A program made the position numbers and the translations under genes. Source: Cryptomeria japonica (lineage: Eukaryota > Streptophyta > Pinopsida > Cupressales > Cupressaceae). Taken from it: DNA of 64,000 nucleotides. The DNA is taken from contig NC_081405.1 of assembly GCF_030272615.1 (NCBI RefSeq), positions 22,576,772 to 22,640,771 on the forward strand. The letters are read 5' to 3'. This document shows positions 44,951 to 56,870 of the stretch, one piece after another; position 1 is the stretch's first letter, and the number at the start of each line of letters is the position of its first letter. The notes beneath the pieces are model-generated. The model did no database searches, was not told the DNA's origin, and was given only the letters and a program-made list of their open reading frames with translations.

Positions 44951-46585
44951 TGTGTAGGCAAAAAAAGCGAGATCGGGTGACTACGACCTAATCCCACTTT
45001 AGCCAACACATTGGGAATATGAAAGAGCCTAGGGTGATAGTTCACTTTGGATACTTCTTGTGAGAAAGAGAGAGCCATGGATTATCTCTTAGGGTTTATA
45101 TTCCTCTTGTTGTATGTGATGAGAAAAATAGGGCTTGATTGATCAACTAGACTAGGAGATGAACAATGAAGCATATATAAACTGAAATTGAACAAACTTG
45201 CAGATCGAAAACTGAGATAATGAGAGCATAGAAGGGGGAGGAATTTGGATTTGTACCTAATGTTGAAAACTGATCCAAATTGACCAGGACCAGGGTGCCA
45301 CACCACTGTCGCTGAGAACCTGACAGAAAGCTGCAACTGAGGGGATACAATTCTGAGACCTTAAACCTGTACCCTATCAAAAATCACTGATTTTGAGGGT
45401 AACCATGGTGCCACACCACTATTTTGGGAAAGACCAGGGTGCCATGCCCCTTTCCTTGACAATTTTAAGCAATTCTGAGACTTTTGGGTGGTACTTGTGC
45501 CTTTTCCTGGTCCGAAACTCCTTCTGGGTACTTGTTTCTGCACCTGCAACTAAAAAGAGAGGGTTTGGGTTGGCTATATAGGGTTTTGCCTCAATCAAAC
45601 CCCTGTATTGGTGATTTCCACCTCCACAAATAGCCAATTTGTATATTAAAATAGTGTGCAGGAATCTTGTGTGTGTGCAAGACCCTAAAATGAAAGCAAA
45701 CAATCTAGAGCGACCCTAAAGAGTAAACCCTAATTTCTTATAATTGACAAAGTAAATGCTCTAAATCAATGATGCAAAGTGATATAAAGAATGAATGTAA
45801 ATATGTAAATTGATGTAATGAATCTCATGCAAAGACATAAAAATAACATTAAACCATACCCAACCCCTAAGGGAGGGGTACAAGCCAATCATCAGTCGAT
45901 GATCGCCTATTATTCTTGAATGTCTTCAAGGCTCCTAATTGATGATGAATGCTTGATGAAATTTTATTGAATATTATTGAATATTGTTGAAGAATCCACA
46001 TAAGCTTCTCTTTCACTACATAGAAGGCTCCTTGTGCTCCAAAAACCTTCTCTTAGATTCTTAGATCTAATCCCTTCAAATGAAGAAAGAGAACTCCTAT
46101 CTATAAAACCCTAGATCTTAATTTCGACTTAATTTCGTCTTTAGGACAACCTGGGAATTGAATTTATCATCAATCTTTTGGGATTAAGCATTTTAATATC
46201 ATAGAATTATGCTCCCTCGACCAAATTTTCACCAAATTTTCAGCGTCGTTAGATATGATGATATTAGAGGGAATCCTAAAGTTACAGCTTATTTTGAGAT
46301 GTTTTGATATGCAAATTCGGGCCTTAAAGGTCGAAATAGGACATAATTAGGGTTTATGATTAAATGATTTATTGGAGGAATAAAATAAAAAGGGGCAGAC
46401 TTAGGGTAAAGGGCCCAATTTTATGATGTATGAAGTAGTGAAATATGACTTTAGATTTAATTAAATTAATTAATTAAATTCTTAAAGGTAAATTACAATG
46501 CAAGATGCAAACACACTAAGGCGGGTGCTAAACTAAGTGTGGAATTGTATCACCCTAGGAAGGGTGTACAATTTACAAAACTACA
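44951..46585 (-). repeat. D 5' LTR
   Basis: 1635 bp. Sense start TGTAGTTTTGTAAATTG, sense end TGCCTACACA. TATATAG box at 45574-45580 (minus strand). Followed on the plus strand by the AAGAG target copy. Confidence 0.92.
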
Positions 46586-46590
46586 AAGAG

Positions 46591-46953
46591 AAACCTTTGG
46601 CCGCTAAAATTGATGAGAAAGATGAATGGGTGATTGAGAGTGGTTGTTCACATCACATGATAGGTGATAAAGGTAAATTTGTAAATATGGAGAAGTATGA
46701 TGGCAATGTAGTAAGATTTGGAGACAATAAAGCTTGTGTAATTCATGGTAGAGGTTTTATTTCTCTTGATGGTAAGCATAATACTGGTGATGTTTTATAT
46801 GTTGTAGGTTTGAAGTATAATCTTTTGAATTTTGGACAGATGGTTGATAAGGGATATGATTTACAATTCAAGAATAGGAAATTTAAGATCTCGAATAGCT
46901 CTGGTATAGAAATTGCATCAGGAACTAAAACTAAAGGTAATACTTTCATCTGA
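46591..46953 (+). pseudogene. Copia C protease
   Basis: The reading after D starts KPLAAKIDEKDEW and continues VIESGCSHHMIGDKGKF. The catalytic Asp is replaced by Glu (ESG for DSG). Then VRFGDNKACVIHGRGF and GLKYNLLNFGQMVDKGYD. It ends in TGA. Confidence 0.9.
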
Positions 46954-47880
46954 ATGCTAGTGAGAAAAGTTGCTTGATTTCTCAAATTGATGAGATTTGG
47001 TTGTAGCATACAAGGATATGTGATGTTAACTTTTATTTCATGATTAATATTAGTTCTACTAGAGTTGTTAGAGATCTACCTAAGATAGTAAAACCTATTA
47101 ATCGAGTATGTAAAGAATGTAAATTGGGAAAGCAAACAAGAATTTCATTCAAGAGAAAAATGTATTCATCTAATGGATTATTAGATCTTGTGCATACTAA
47201 CTTATGTGGACCTTCTAGGGTGAGAATCTTGAGAGTGATAGATACTTTATGTTGCTAAATGATGACTATTCTAGGATGATGTGGGTCACTTTTCTAAGGG
47301 AGAAATCTAAAGCACTGGAGAAATTCAAAATATTCAAAGCTAGAATGGAGATAGAGACAGGATTGAAGCTAAGTGTCTAAGATCTGACATAGGAGGTGAA
47401 TTCACTTCCGATGAATTTAATTCTTTTTGTGAAGACCATGGAATCAGGAGACAGTTATCTGCTCTGCGATTCTCTTAGTAGAATGGAGTTGTTGAAAGGA
47501 AGAACAAAACTATTTTGGATGTTGCTAGAACCTATGATGATTTAAGGGAATGTTCTGCATAGCTATTGGAGAGAATTTGTTAGCGCTATTGTATACACAT
47601 TCAATCGGGTGCATATAAAAGGTGATTCCAGTAAGACCCCTTATGAGCTATGGTTTGGTCATGTTCCTATAGTTAGATATTTTAGAATCTTTGGAAGCAA
47701 ATGTTTATCAAAAGAGATGAGGATATAGGAAAATTTGATGCAAGATGTGATGAAGGAATATTTTTGGGATATTCTACTAAGAGAAAAGCCTACCAGTGTT
47801 ACAACAAAAGATTGAGAAAGATAGTGGAAAGTGTGAATGTGAAGGTTGATGATAATTATGAGAAGTAAATTAGAGCATGC
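46954..47880 (+). pseudogene. Copia C integrase, broken
   Basis: VCKECKLGKQTR (zinc region, from 47040), then in shifted frames DDYSRMMWVTFLREKS, CLRSDIGGEFTSDEF, GVVERKNKTILDVAR (catalytic Glu) and GIFLGYSTKRKAYQCYNKRLRK. At least three frameshifts and several stops. Confidence 0.87.
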
Positions 47881-48536
47881 GGATATGAGTCTGATGATCG
47901 GGATATTACTTCAAAGCAAGTGCAGACTCCAAACATGAATTAGAGTGATCCAGAAGAGATGGTAATTCAAGATATTGTTACCGGTGAAGAAGTTCAAGAG
48001 ACTGAAAACCAAAACAATCAGAAGACCCCCACATATGTAAGATTAAATCATTTAGAGAATCAAATTATTGCTGATAAAAATAAAGGTGTGATGACTAGGA
48101 GAAGAATTATTGCTGAAGAGACATGTTTGATTTCCAAAATTGAGCCTAAAGATGTTGTTGAAGCTTGCAAAGATGAAAATTGGGTAAAAGATATGGAAGA
48201 AGAGTAAAATCATATTGAGAAGAACAAAACATGGGAACTTGTTCCTATACCTAAGGACGAGAATGTAATTGGTACTAAATGGGTGTTCTGAAATAAGCTA
48301 AATGAAGATGGAGAATTTGTTAGAAACAAATCTCTTAGTATGTAAGGGATATTCACAAATGGAAGGTATTGATTTTGAGGAGACTTTTGTTCTAGTAGCT
48401 AGAATTGAAGTTATTATTCAAGGTATATCAGATGGATGTGAAGTCAACATTTTTGAATGGTGAATTGGAAGAGGAAGTCTAGATTGAGCAACCAAATGGA
48501 TTTTCACTAACAGATGAAGAAGGCATGGTATGAATA
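47881..48536 (+). pseudogene. Copia C integrase-RT linker and RT N-terminus
   Basis: 47959-48207 reads TPTYVRLNHLENQIIADKNK and KDENWVKDMEEE. Then NHIEKNKTWELVPIPKDENV and IGTKWVF appear with stops, and MDVKSTFLNGELEEE-like fragments in another frame. Heavily decayed. Confidence 0.8.
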
Positions 48537-48830
48537 TTGAAGAAAGCATTGTATGGACTTAAACAAGACCCTAGAGCTTGGTATGCTAGATTGGACAACT
48601 ATTTGATGAAGTTGGGATTCTGTAAAGGTACTGCTGATAGCAATTTGTACTTAAAGATTGATAATGATAATATTTTTATTATTGAAATCTTTGTTGATGA
48701 CATTATTTTTGGAGGAGATGATGATATGAAAAAAGAGTTTGAGATGTCTATGATAGGTGAGATGAAATTCTTTTTGGGATTGCAAATTACATAGATTGAC
48801 AAAGGCATTTTCATATCTTAATCTAATTAT
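48537..48830 (+). pseudogene. Copia C reverse transcriptase, catalytic part
   Basis: KKALYGLKQDPRAWYARLDN, then IFVDDIIFGG with the catalytic Asp pair, and MSMIGEMKFFLGLQIT. TAG at 48792-48794 and another shortly after interrupt the passage into the RNase H frame, which is the same frame. Confidence 0.9.
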
Positions 48831-49619
48831 GTGAAGGAATTGTTGAAGAAGTTTGGGTTAGATTATTCCAAACCTATTGGAACTCCTACGGTGACTGGAT
48901 GCAAGATGACAAAAAATTATGAATCTCTAAAGGCTAACCAAACCCTGTATAGATCTATGATTGGTGGAATGCTATATTTGACTCAGACTAGACCTGATAT
49001 TATGAATGTTGTATGTCTTGTTGCAAGATTTCAGGTTGATCCTAAGGAACGTCATGTTACTATTGTGAAGAGGATATTTAGATATTTGAAGGGAATAATT
49101 GATTATGGTCTGTGGTATCAGAAGACTGATGATTTCATTTTAAATGCTTATACTGATGCTGATTGGGCAGGCGATGTTGATGACCGAAAGAGCACTACCG
49201 ATGGAGCATTATTTTTGGGAAAGAAGTTGATTTCTTGGGCAAGCAAGAAGAAAGATGCTATTTCTTTGTCTACTATAGAAGTTGAATATATCATTGTTGC
49301 TAGCAATTGTACTCAGGTACTTTGGATGAAGCAGATGCTAAAGGATATTAAAGTTGTTTATAATGAGCCTAATGTTATATATTGTGAGAATTCTAGTGCT
49401 ATCAATATTTCTAAGAATATGGTGTTGCATTCTAAGACAAAACATATATCAATCAAGTTTCATTTCTTGAGAGAGAAGGTGAATGAGAAAAAATTTAGAT
49501 TGGAGTATGTATCTACAAAGGAACAGATTGCAGATATTTTCACTAAGCCTTTGCTTGCAGAAATATTTGTATATCTGAGAGAGAAGTTAGGGGTGATTGT
49601 CCCTCCTAGTATGGACTAG
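48831..49619 (+). pseudogene. Copia C RNase H and C-terminus
   Basis: 262 uninterrupted codons: KELLKKFGLDYSKPIGTP, MIGGMLYLTQTRPDIMNVV, RNase H acidic residues in AYTDADWAGDVDDRKST and STIEVEYI, IADIFTKPLLAEIF, ending IVPPSMD. Best-preserved part of Copia C; collinear with Copia A 17156-17966. Confidence 0.92.
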
Positions 49620-49987
49620 ATGCATTGAGTTACATCGATCTGGTGCACTTAATAGTCTTATTCTATTATCCAGATTGATGAGTAGGTGTTGTTGCTTAGG
49701 GGGGTAGTCAGTGTGTGATTCAGTTGTTTAGATTTTTGAGTTTGTTCTAAAGGGGAGAGATTATCTGGTAAGGGAGAGAGAATAGAGAATAATGGTTTGT
49801 ATGTGTTTTTCACGTTGCTATCAAAGGGGGAGAGAAGCATGTGAAAAAACCCTGGAGTATTTTGAGTTGTTTGTCAAAGGGGAAGCTGATCCTTGTGATT
49901 TTGAGGGAGATTGTTGGAGTTAATTTCTTTCTTTGCATTGATTGTTTTTCACATTCATATGTTGCCATCAATGCCAAAAGGGGAGAC
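49620..49987 (+). other. Copia C 3' untranslated region and polypurine tract
   Basis: Contains AAAGGGGGAGAGA, AAAGGGGAGAG and finally GCCAAAAGGGGAGAC (49973-49987), immediately before the LTR. Confidence 0.8.
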
Positions 49988-51105
49988 TGCTGGATATTAG
50001 AGTTGTTGGAATGTGTTGTTGTCATTGATATCAACATATTCTTATGTTGCAGAGAATTGGTATGTTGCAGAGAGTTGGTTTGAGTGATCTACTATAGATG
50101 TCCTGATGTGGATTAATGGGTTTCAAAATACTTATCTCTAGTTGATTCAGTATGTACTTTAGTTTTTTGGAAGTTGATTTGATCGATTTATGTGATCCGG
50201 TGTGATGGTTGGTTTTTTTGTTGGTTTTGTAGTGCAGAGTTGTGACTTCTAGATTGTATTGCTCCAGAATTGAATCTTTATGTTGTGTGAATTTTGGAGA
50301 GTTTTTGGGATGTTCATGTGTGTCCTTTTATCGAAAAGTTCATGATTTGGAACTTCAAAAGCGTATCTATCAATTTGTCATTTGGTGTTCTTGAGCTCAA
50401 GTGATGAAATAATGATGATTCTTGTTATCTGAGTTTTTGCGGTTATTGCGATGGAATTCACATTTCTTGTTGACGTTCTTTGATCATGTTCTATGCATTT
50501 TGGTGGTCAAATTGATCGTGGTGTGTGTTATTGAATATTTTATTGGTCCGATGGTATTCTTTGTGTTATGCGACATATTTGGTGGTTTAGCATGTTGCAG
50601 ATGATCTTGGTGGATTATTTGGTGGTGTTGCATGTTCAAGGACTTGATTTGGGTCCATACTATGTCCTTGTCGATATTGTATTGGTCTGGTTATGGATTT
50701 ATATATCATGTGATGTAATTTTGTAATTAGGTCTTATGTGTTGAGTCGACCTTAAGGTTAAGGTTGATGATTTATATAAATAAGTGTTGTAATCTTGTAA
50801 GATGTGTGCCTGCAGTTATGTCTATGATTTGTAAGAGTATTGTATATGAGAACAAGAGAATTTATCCTTTGGTAGTGGAGAAGAGAAGAGAAGTGTTGTT
50901 GTGTAAACATTGTGCTTAACTGGAACTGTGATCAGGCATTTGGAGATGTTATTCTTTCAGTTCATGTAATTTGGATTGTTGTTCGATCTTTGTAAGGCAA
51001 TGATCCTTCCTAGGGTTATAGCCCTTTGTTGTATTTGAGCAGTGACCTCTAGGAAGTGCTCCTAAATGTATGTGCATTCCCAATTGTAATATTTACACAT
51101 ACTAT
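49988..51105 (+). repeat. Copia C 3' LTR, interrupted by F
   Basis: It starts TGCTGGATATTAGAG after the polypurine tract. It matches the 5' LTR from about 50265 on and breaks off at ACACATACTAT where the F LTR begins. The rest should lie beyond F. Confidence 0.85.
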
Positions 51106-52157
51106 TGTATACACCTAAAAATGGTCTAAAGATAGTTAATTAAATACATAGTTATTTGATTAATTCCCCTTCCCAATTAATTGAATTCACAAGCAATTTA
51201 ATTAATTTCTTTATTCATCTACTAGTAAATAAATCTAAATGATTTATTTATATAGTTAATCTCATATCCCCCTTTGATTAATTAATTCTAAATTAATTAA
51301 TGTCTCCCCATATTAATCAATTCTTCTAATCCCTAATTAAGATTAACAAACTCAAGTTTGTTGAGATTAATTGTCATTTTTTAGTAATTTGAATTTCTAA
51401 ATTCAAATGAGCACATGGCTCTTAACTTTTAAACAACTAACCTAACCATCCCCTAACTTAACCCATTCAATCTAATCCTGGGTCTAACTAACCCTATCCT
51501 ATCTTGCACATTCTAACCTCCTTATCCTAACCTCACATGGTGTGGATATTCTCTCCTTGAGACACATGGCACTTTTGCCACATGTCTCCTCCCTTGGACA
51601 CTTGCCCTCTCATGAGCAAGGCTCCTTGACACTTGTCACCATAGAGATGACCAGTGTCCCTTCCTCCAACTTCTTCTCCAACTTCCTCAATCTTGGCCCT
51701 TGATATCTTCAGATCAGATCTAGACCGTTGATTCTTGCCACCTCAGCTTTGGCCTTGGAATTCTTATAAATATCCCCCATTTTGGAGCAATAAGGATCCC
51801 ATTTCATATCAATTTAGGCATCATTACTATAGGCAATTTGCATTTCAATTATCTAGCATTTAGCTTTTGGATTTATCATAGCATGTTAATCTAGTTTCTT
51901 AAATCATGCATTTCATATCATCTCCATAGTCAATCATGATCAAATAGCTACTCAACTCTTGAGTTGTCACTTTGGAGGTCATTGCTCCGCTGAGAGTCCA
52001 ACACCTTCAAGGTCCTCAAGAATAGAGGAAAATGGGACATTTCAAGGAAGGCTTATGGTTTGCATTTCTAATCTAGTTTTCAATTAAGCTTTTCAATTAC
52101 ATTTTATTGTCTCATTATATGTGCATGCATCTTATATACCACATTTTTAGCATCACA
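51106..52157 (+). repeat. F 5' LTR
   Basis: Starts TGTATACACC at the Copia C break and probably ends ...ATCACA at 52157, 5 nt before TGGCGGCC. AT-rich inverted repeats (AATTAATT words) fill 51130-51310, as in the LTRs of E and G1. Confidence 0.7.
51765..51772 (+). promoter_or_regulatory. TATA box of the F LTR
   Basis: TATAAATA in a GC-richer context, about 660 bases into the LTR; transcription would start near 51800. Confidence 0.6.
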
Positions 52158-52162
52158 TTAAT

Positions 52163-52180
52163 TGGCGGCCTAGCCCCTTT
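52163..52180 (+). promoter_or_regulatory. Possible F primer binding site
   Basis: TGGCGGCCTAGCCCCTTT follows ACATTAAT, the same spacing as ACATTAAT|TGG in E. tRNA not assigned. Confidence 0.45.
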
Positions 52181-52234
52181 GATCTTTAACAAGTTTGTTT
52201 GCAGAAAATTTCATTGACAAATTGATTAGCTCTT

Positions 52235-52565
52235 TCGGAGTGCAGATTAGCTCTTTTGGGCTCCCGAATCGCATTCTTGGTCTCTATTGTGGTGTTCCGA
52301 CACCTCAAATGGCATTTTTGGGAGACTTCTCAACTCTATTTTCATATTTTTTTGTACTTTAGCATTTTCAGTCTGTACTTTAGCATTTTTGGTATGTATG
52401 GTGGCATTTGTGGTACATTTGTCAGTGTTTTCAGTCTATTTGATAGCGTTTCTGGTGTGCATAACACAATTTTTGGTGTGCAGAGCAGCGTTTCTGGTGT
52501 GCAGAGCAGCATTCTTGGCACATATGATGGCGTTTTTGGTCAATTTGATGGCATTTTCAATTTTT
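52235..52565. repeat. F leader array 1, 21-bp units
   Basis: Degenerate units such as GCATTTTTGGT(A/G)TGTATGGTG and GCGTTTCTGGTGTGCAGAGCA. A 21-bp period is shown by a 7-residue period when the array is read as protein. Confidence 0.8.
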
Positions 52566-52839
52566 ATTGATTTTGCAAATATTGTATGTTGCATTCCTCA
52601 TTTTTGCTTCTGGACTATCACTTTCCCGAACCTAATTTGCAGATTGTTGGTTTTGCAAGTACTTATTTTGTTGTGAAAGACCAAATTCATAAACTATTTT
52701 GCTATCAAAGAATGCAATATAAACTACTAACTTTGTTTGTAGCCACGGGATTTTTCACTTATATTTGTTAAATTAGGCACATAGACTAATTGCAATGGAA
52801 ATGGACAAACATGTCTTATGTGTTTTGATGATAGGTGAG

Positions 52840-53400
52840 TATGCTCTCACCTTTCTTAGGTGATCAGAAAGCCAGACTCGTCATTTGCTTTCAATAGTGC
52901 ATATCTTTAGCAGGCCTACCCTCCCAAGGAGCTAATAACTCTTAAAGCCCTTAAGACCGGTGAGAGGGGAACAACCCAAGTGGGAATGGCTAATGCCAAG
53001 TACTCCAACCCACTATAAAATTAGACCTTTGAACGACCCAAATGGGAATATCTCTCCTTCATACCTTCGAGTATATCAAACCTTGGTTTTCAAGGTTGGG
53101 ATACCTCTTAATTGAGTTTATACCCTGACACGCCGAACAGATCCCTTACTAGTTCCAAGTAAATTAGAAGCTACCCGGTTTACCTCTGAACATTATTAAA
53201 CTATTAGTGCATGGAGGGGGAATAATCTCTCCTTAAGATACTCACCATATGTCCCTCTTGAGCGTATGTGCGAACTCCCCTTTTGAGACCTTATTGCTAG
53301 GCTCACAATGGGACTACACTAGCTCTCACAAAGGCAAAAACATGGGCGCCCTTTAGGGGGTGACAAGGTTGTGTGAGCTGACAGGGTACCAAGGTACTGG
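52840..53400 (+). other. Conserved leader block (F copy, diverged)
   Basis: Shares AGCAGGCCTACCCTCCC, GGGAACAACCCAAGTGG and CCACTATAA in order with the sense strands of G1 and E, then CCCTTACTAGTTCC and GCGAACTCCCC. The GATGCTTG stem of G1 and E is not recognisable here. Confidence 0.5.
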
Positions 53401-53639
53401 GCTAAGAACTAATAATGAAGCCAATCTCCTTAGGATAGACTGATTCATGTGTTTTCAATTGTTCAAAACCTGTGAAAACTTGGGCTTTCTTTAAAGCTTC
53501 TTGAACATACACTTTATGAGTCCTTTGGGACAAAAATACAATCTGAATTCTATGTTTGTAAGTCAATTCAAGATCTCATCCATTGAAATACAACAAACAT
53601 TGAAAAATTAAACTTCAAATGGTCAAATTCACAAGTTTC

Positions 53640-54160
53640 ACAGCAGATTAGCTCTTTCAGTCAAAACAGTCACACCTACGGTCCAAACAATCACATTCAC
53701 AGTCCAAACATTAGCTCTTTTGGTCGAAACATTAGTTTTATCAGTCCAAATAGTCGCATTCACAATCCAAACATTAGTTCTTTTGGTCCAAACATTAGCT
53801 TTATCAGTCCAAACAGTCGCATTCACAGTCCAAACGTTAGCTCTTTTGGTCCAAACATTAGCTCTTTCAGTTCAAACAGTCACATCTACAGTTCAAACAT
53901 TCACACCTACGGTCCAAACAATCGCATTTCCAGTCCAAGCATCAACTCTCTTGGTGTGAATGTCAAATTTCTCATATTTCAACATTGAGCATATTAGAGT
54001 TCTTGGTCTAAACAACAGAGTTCCTAGTCTAAACAACAGAGTTCCTAGTCTAAACAGTAGAGTTCCTAATCTAAACAGTAGCTCTCTTGGTCTAAAGGTC
54101 AACTCCCTTGGTCTAATCAACAACTCTGGTGAGTTGCATGTCAAATTGCTCATGTTGCAA
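53640..54160. repeat. F leader array 2, 21-bp units
   Basis: Units such as CAAACATTAGCTCTTTTGGTC and CAAACAGTCGCATTCACAGTC, later GTCTAAACAACAGAGTTCCTA (53998-54065). Both strands translate with a 7-residue period. Confidence 0.88.
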
Positions 54161-54319
54161 CATTAGATCTCCTAGTTTGTAATTGTTAGGTCTAAATATC
54201 CGTTCTCTGAGTCTGAAAATCACAAAGTTGGGTCAAAATTGAAATCTCCCAAGTTCAAACAGTTAATTTGCTAAGTCTACACATCATTATTTGAACTTTA
54301 GAGTTAATGTATTGCAAAG

Positions 54320-54570
54320 CAGAGTTCCTAGTCAGTCTGTCAGCGTTTCTGGTCTGTCTATCAGTGTTTTTGGACTGTTTGTCTATCACCGTTTCTGGTG
54401 TGCAGAACAACATTTTTGGGCTGTCTATCAATGTTTATGGTCAGTTTAGCAGCATTTTTGGTAAGTTTCTCAGCATTTATGGTTAGTTTAGCAATGTTTT
54501 TGGTAATTTTGTCAGCATTTCTGGTCAGTATAGCAGAGTTCCTGGTCATTTTATCAGCGTTTCTGATAAA
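54320..54570. repeat. F leader array 3, 21-bp units
   Basis: Units such as TCAGCGTTTCTGGTCTGTCTA and GCAGCATTTTTGGTAAGTTTC. The unit is closer to array 1 (GCGTTTCTGG) than to array 2. Confidence 0.85.
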
Positions 54571-55270
54571 CTACATCAAAATCAGAAAACAAAAACAACC
54601 CATTTCTCAAATAGCCAAACATAGAGACTAGGTCATCTTTTTGGGTCCTTCAATCAGGTTATCTTTTGTCAAAATAGATTCAAGAGCTAGACACGCTAAA
54701 GGTCTCAAGTATTCACCTCAAACAAGTTTAAAGATCTAACACCTTAGAGTGCAACATCACATTTTCTTAGATAAATTGATCGTTCAAACATAGTTTCTCA
54801 TCAGGATCTAGCATCCTTTATCACGAAACTACAATGCTTGATCATAATAACCTCGTCCTTCATCATATGATATATCGTTCCTACTAGAATTGGTTCTTAT
54901 CAAATCATCACCATTGCACTCCAAAATCGAAGATCGAAAAACTTGCAAACCTTTAAACACTTGAATCCTCTTTTCATGTCATACCGTGCTATCACATTTA
55001 CCTTGACAGATGATCCCTTATCAAAACAATTTTTTACACAATCAAATCTTAACACAATATCAAACACATGTGTATGCCCATTCTAACCAGGGCTCAGAGA
55101 CGAAAGGTTGTAGAAACGGAAATAAAAACTTTTGAAATAGTTGAAAATCATAGCAACATGGCATACTAGAACAAAAGACAAGAACGCATAACAAGCCAAC
55201 ATATCAAAGAAATCAAACAAGTCTAGAATCAAAATCCAACCATGTAAAAACCTAATAGAGATTCAAATAC
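54571..55270 (+). other. F region before protease, Gag absent
   Basis: Where a Gag of some 750 codons would be expected there are only 700 bases with many stops and no gag, zinc or coiled-coil signature. Confidence 0.6.
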
Positions 55271-56291
55271 ATATCCAAAGAAAGGTGGCTCTTTTATGCA
55301 ACTATTAAAGAGATCTCTAAAGGATTTGGCTGAGAAGGATCAAAATCATGCACCTATGTCTAGCAATGGCTCATCCCCCCATAAACAAATTGATTCTCCA
55401 AAGGTGTCTATTCCTACACCTCTTGAAAGATTGCAAGAACCTTCCATAGCATCATCACCAAAGAATACATCCAAATATGAAGTTCCCCAAGGGATATCCA
55501 TAATTGCCATCAAACCTATTTCAAAGGACCTTATTCAAATCTCATCTCCTTCACATCCAAGAATTAATTCCTTGCAAATTGAAGTCCTCATTCATAAAAT
55601 GCTTGTTAAACATGTCCTAATAGATGGGGGAGCTAGCTTGAACATTTTCTCTTTGAGTTTTGTCTGTGCTCTAGGATATTCAAAAGATGCAGTTGATCCC
55701 CTGAAAAAAATAAAAATCAAAGCCTATGGTGAAGAACAACATTACTCTAAAGGAATTGTGGTATTACCCCTCAGCATGGGACCTTTGTAAAAAGACACGG
55801 CATGCCAAGTTCTAGACTTGGACCTACCATATAACATACTCTTGGGGAGACCATGGATACAAGACATGCAAGTTATTCCATCAACATGTCATCAGTGCTT
55901 AAAATTTCCCTACAATGGGCAGGAAATCACAATATCAGCAGACTCAAATCCATTGCAGTGTTGTAATAATCTGAAATCAGCTCAAGAGGTCATTGTTTCA
56001 CATAACAAAGAGGCAACATATTCAAGCACACAATCCAAAGAACAATCATTTGCATCAATTCTATCAAGCATGGAAAAACAAATGCAGCTAAGAGATCGAG
56101 GGAATGGAGAATATTTGCTATCATGGAAAAACAAACAAGAGCAACTTGAAATTGAAAGGGAAGAAGAAGATGTAGGTGTCGATATAGTTCACATGTATGT
56201 AGTAAAAATGTTAGGAACTAGTCCACTTGAATCAGGATCACAATCAGTTGACTTGGACTTAATTGAGGATGATCAGGAGCTTCTCACGTGA
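55271..56291 (+). pseudogene. F protease region
   Basis: Reads KKGGSFMQLLKRSLKDLAE, DSPKVSIPTPLE, KYEVPQGISIIAI, then the active site HVLIDGGASLNIFSL with an intact Asp. TAA at 55788-55790 follows MGPL; the frame resumes (CQVLDLDLPYNILLGRPWI) and ends in TGA at 56289. The C-terminal part is acidic and charged (EIEREEEDVGVD). Confidence 0.88.
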
Positions 56292-56870
56292 GGTCATTCT
56301 AACGAGAGTATCATTCTAGACATGGAAATACATACTGAAAGCCTTGACATCTCTATTATGACCTCTAATATCTTTGACATAATTCAACATGAGGATCCTT
56401 TATCCTTAATCAATCTTGAACCTATGGACTAGGAAAATGAAGGACATACTACCATTGACACCTTTCCAAATGACCAAGCCATATCTATATATCTTAATGA
56501 AATCAAACCCGCAACAGCTTTCACCAGGGATTCCGCTAACGTATCTTCAAGTCAAGTGAGCATTAAATCTCATAGTCGCAAAAGTGAAAATAAAGAAAAC
56601 AATATCAAGTCTAATGCTGAAAACCATTTCTTGGAAACATTAGATCGGGAAAAAGTAAAAATAAAGGACGCATCTAATGGTGAAAACCTCCTCGAGGCAC
56701 CAAAAGATGGGAGATTTGACACCTTACCTAAGAATTATCAAAAGAGGTCATCCATTTTGATAGAACCAATAGAGGTAGTTGTAATTGGCACAACTGATCT
56801 ATATCCAGCAACTTCTCTATCAGAACTAGCAAGGCAGAAAATTTGGAACCCGTTAAAAAGTGGCAAATCA
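56292..56870 (+). pseudogene. F linker between protease and pol
   Basis: In the protease frame, from 56556: SHSRKSENKENNIK, VKIKDASNGENLLEAPKDGRFDTLPKNY. The latter matches KRKDVSEGENLSEAPEDGRLD before RT in G1. A frameshift near 56850 follows. Confidence 0.75.

Larger units (their letters stand above)
35734..46585 (-). mobile_element. D: non-autonomous Tat-related LTR element inside Copia C
   Basis: LTRs at 44951-46585 (5') and 35734-39095 (3'), flanked by perfect AAGAG duplications (35729-35733 and 46586-46590) that join the two halves of Copia C. The primer site matches that of E. The internal region has a gag-like repetitive frame, an altered protease and a G-patch, but no RT, RNase H or integrase. 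The two LTRs differ in length by 1.7 kb. A probable solo LTR (43109-44277) has inserted in its gag region. LTR ends (TGTAGTTTTG...CTACACA) differ from those of G1, E and F, so it is a separate family. Confidence 0.92.
33549..51105 (+). mobile_element. Copia C: Ty1/Copia retrotransposon interrupted by D
   Basis: Plus-strand element: truncated 5' LTR (33549-34619), tRNA-Met primer site, gag (34690-35728), then, after D, protease, integrase, RT and RNase H (46591-49619), polypurine tract and 3' LTR (49988-51105, cut by F). All domains are recognisable, but stops and frameshifts are frequent. About 277 bp present at the 3' LTR start are missing from the 5' LTR, where Copia B lies. Confidence 0.9.

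Noticed and set aside
53640-54570. Regular short repeats that look like a CRISPR array.
   Set aside because: Units are 21 bp, highly degenerate, without constant repeats and unique spacers, and lie in a plant retroelement leader.
53638-54631. Open frames on both strands with 7-residue periodic proteins.
   Set aside because: They are the 21-bp tandem arrays read as protein; frames are open on both strands and have no known motif.
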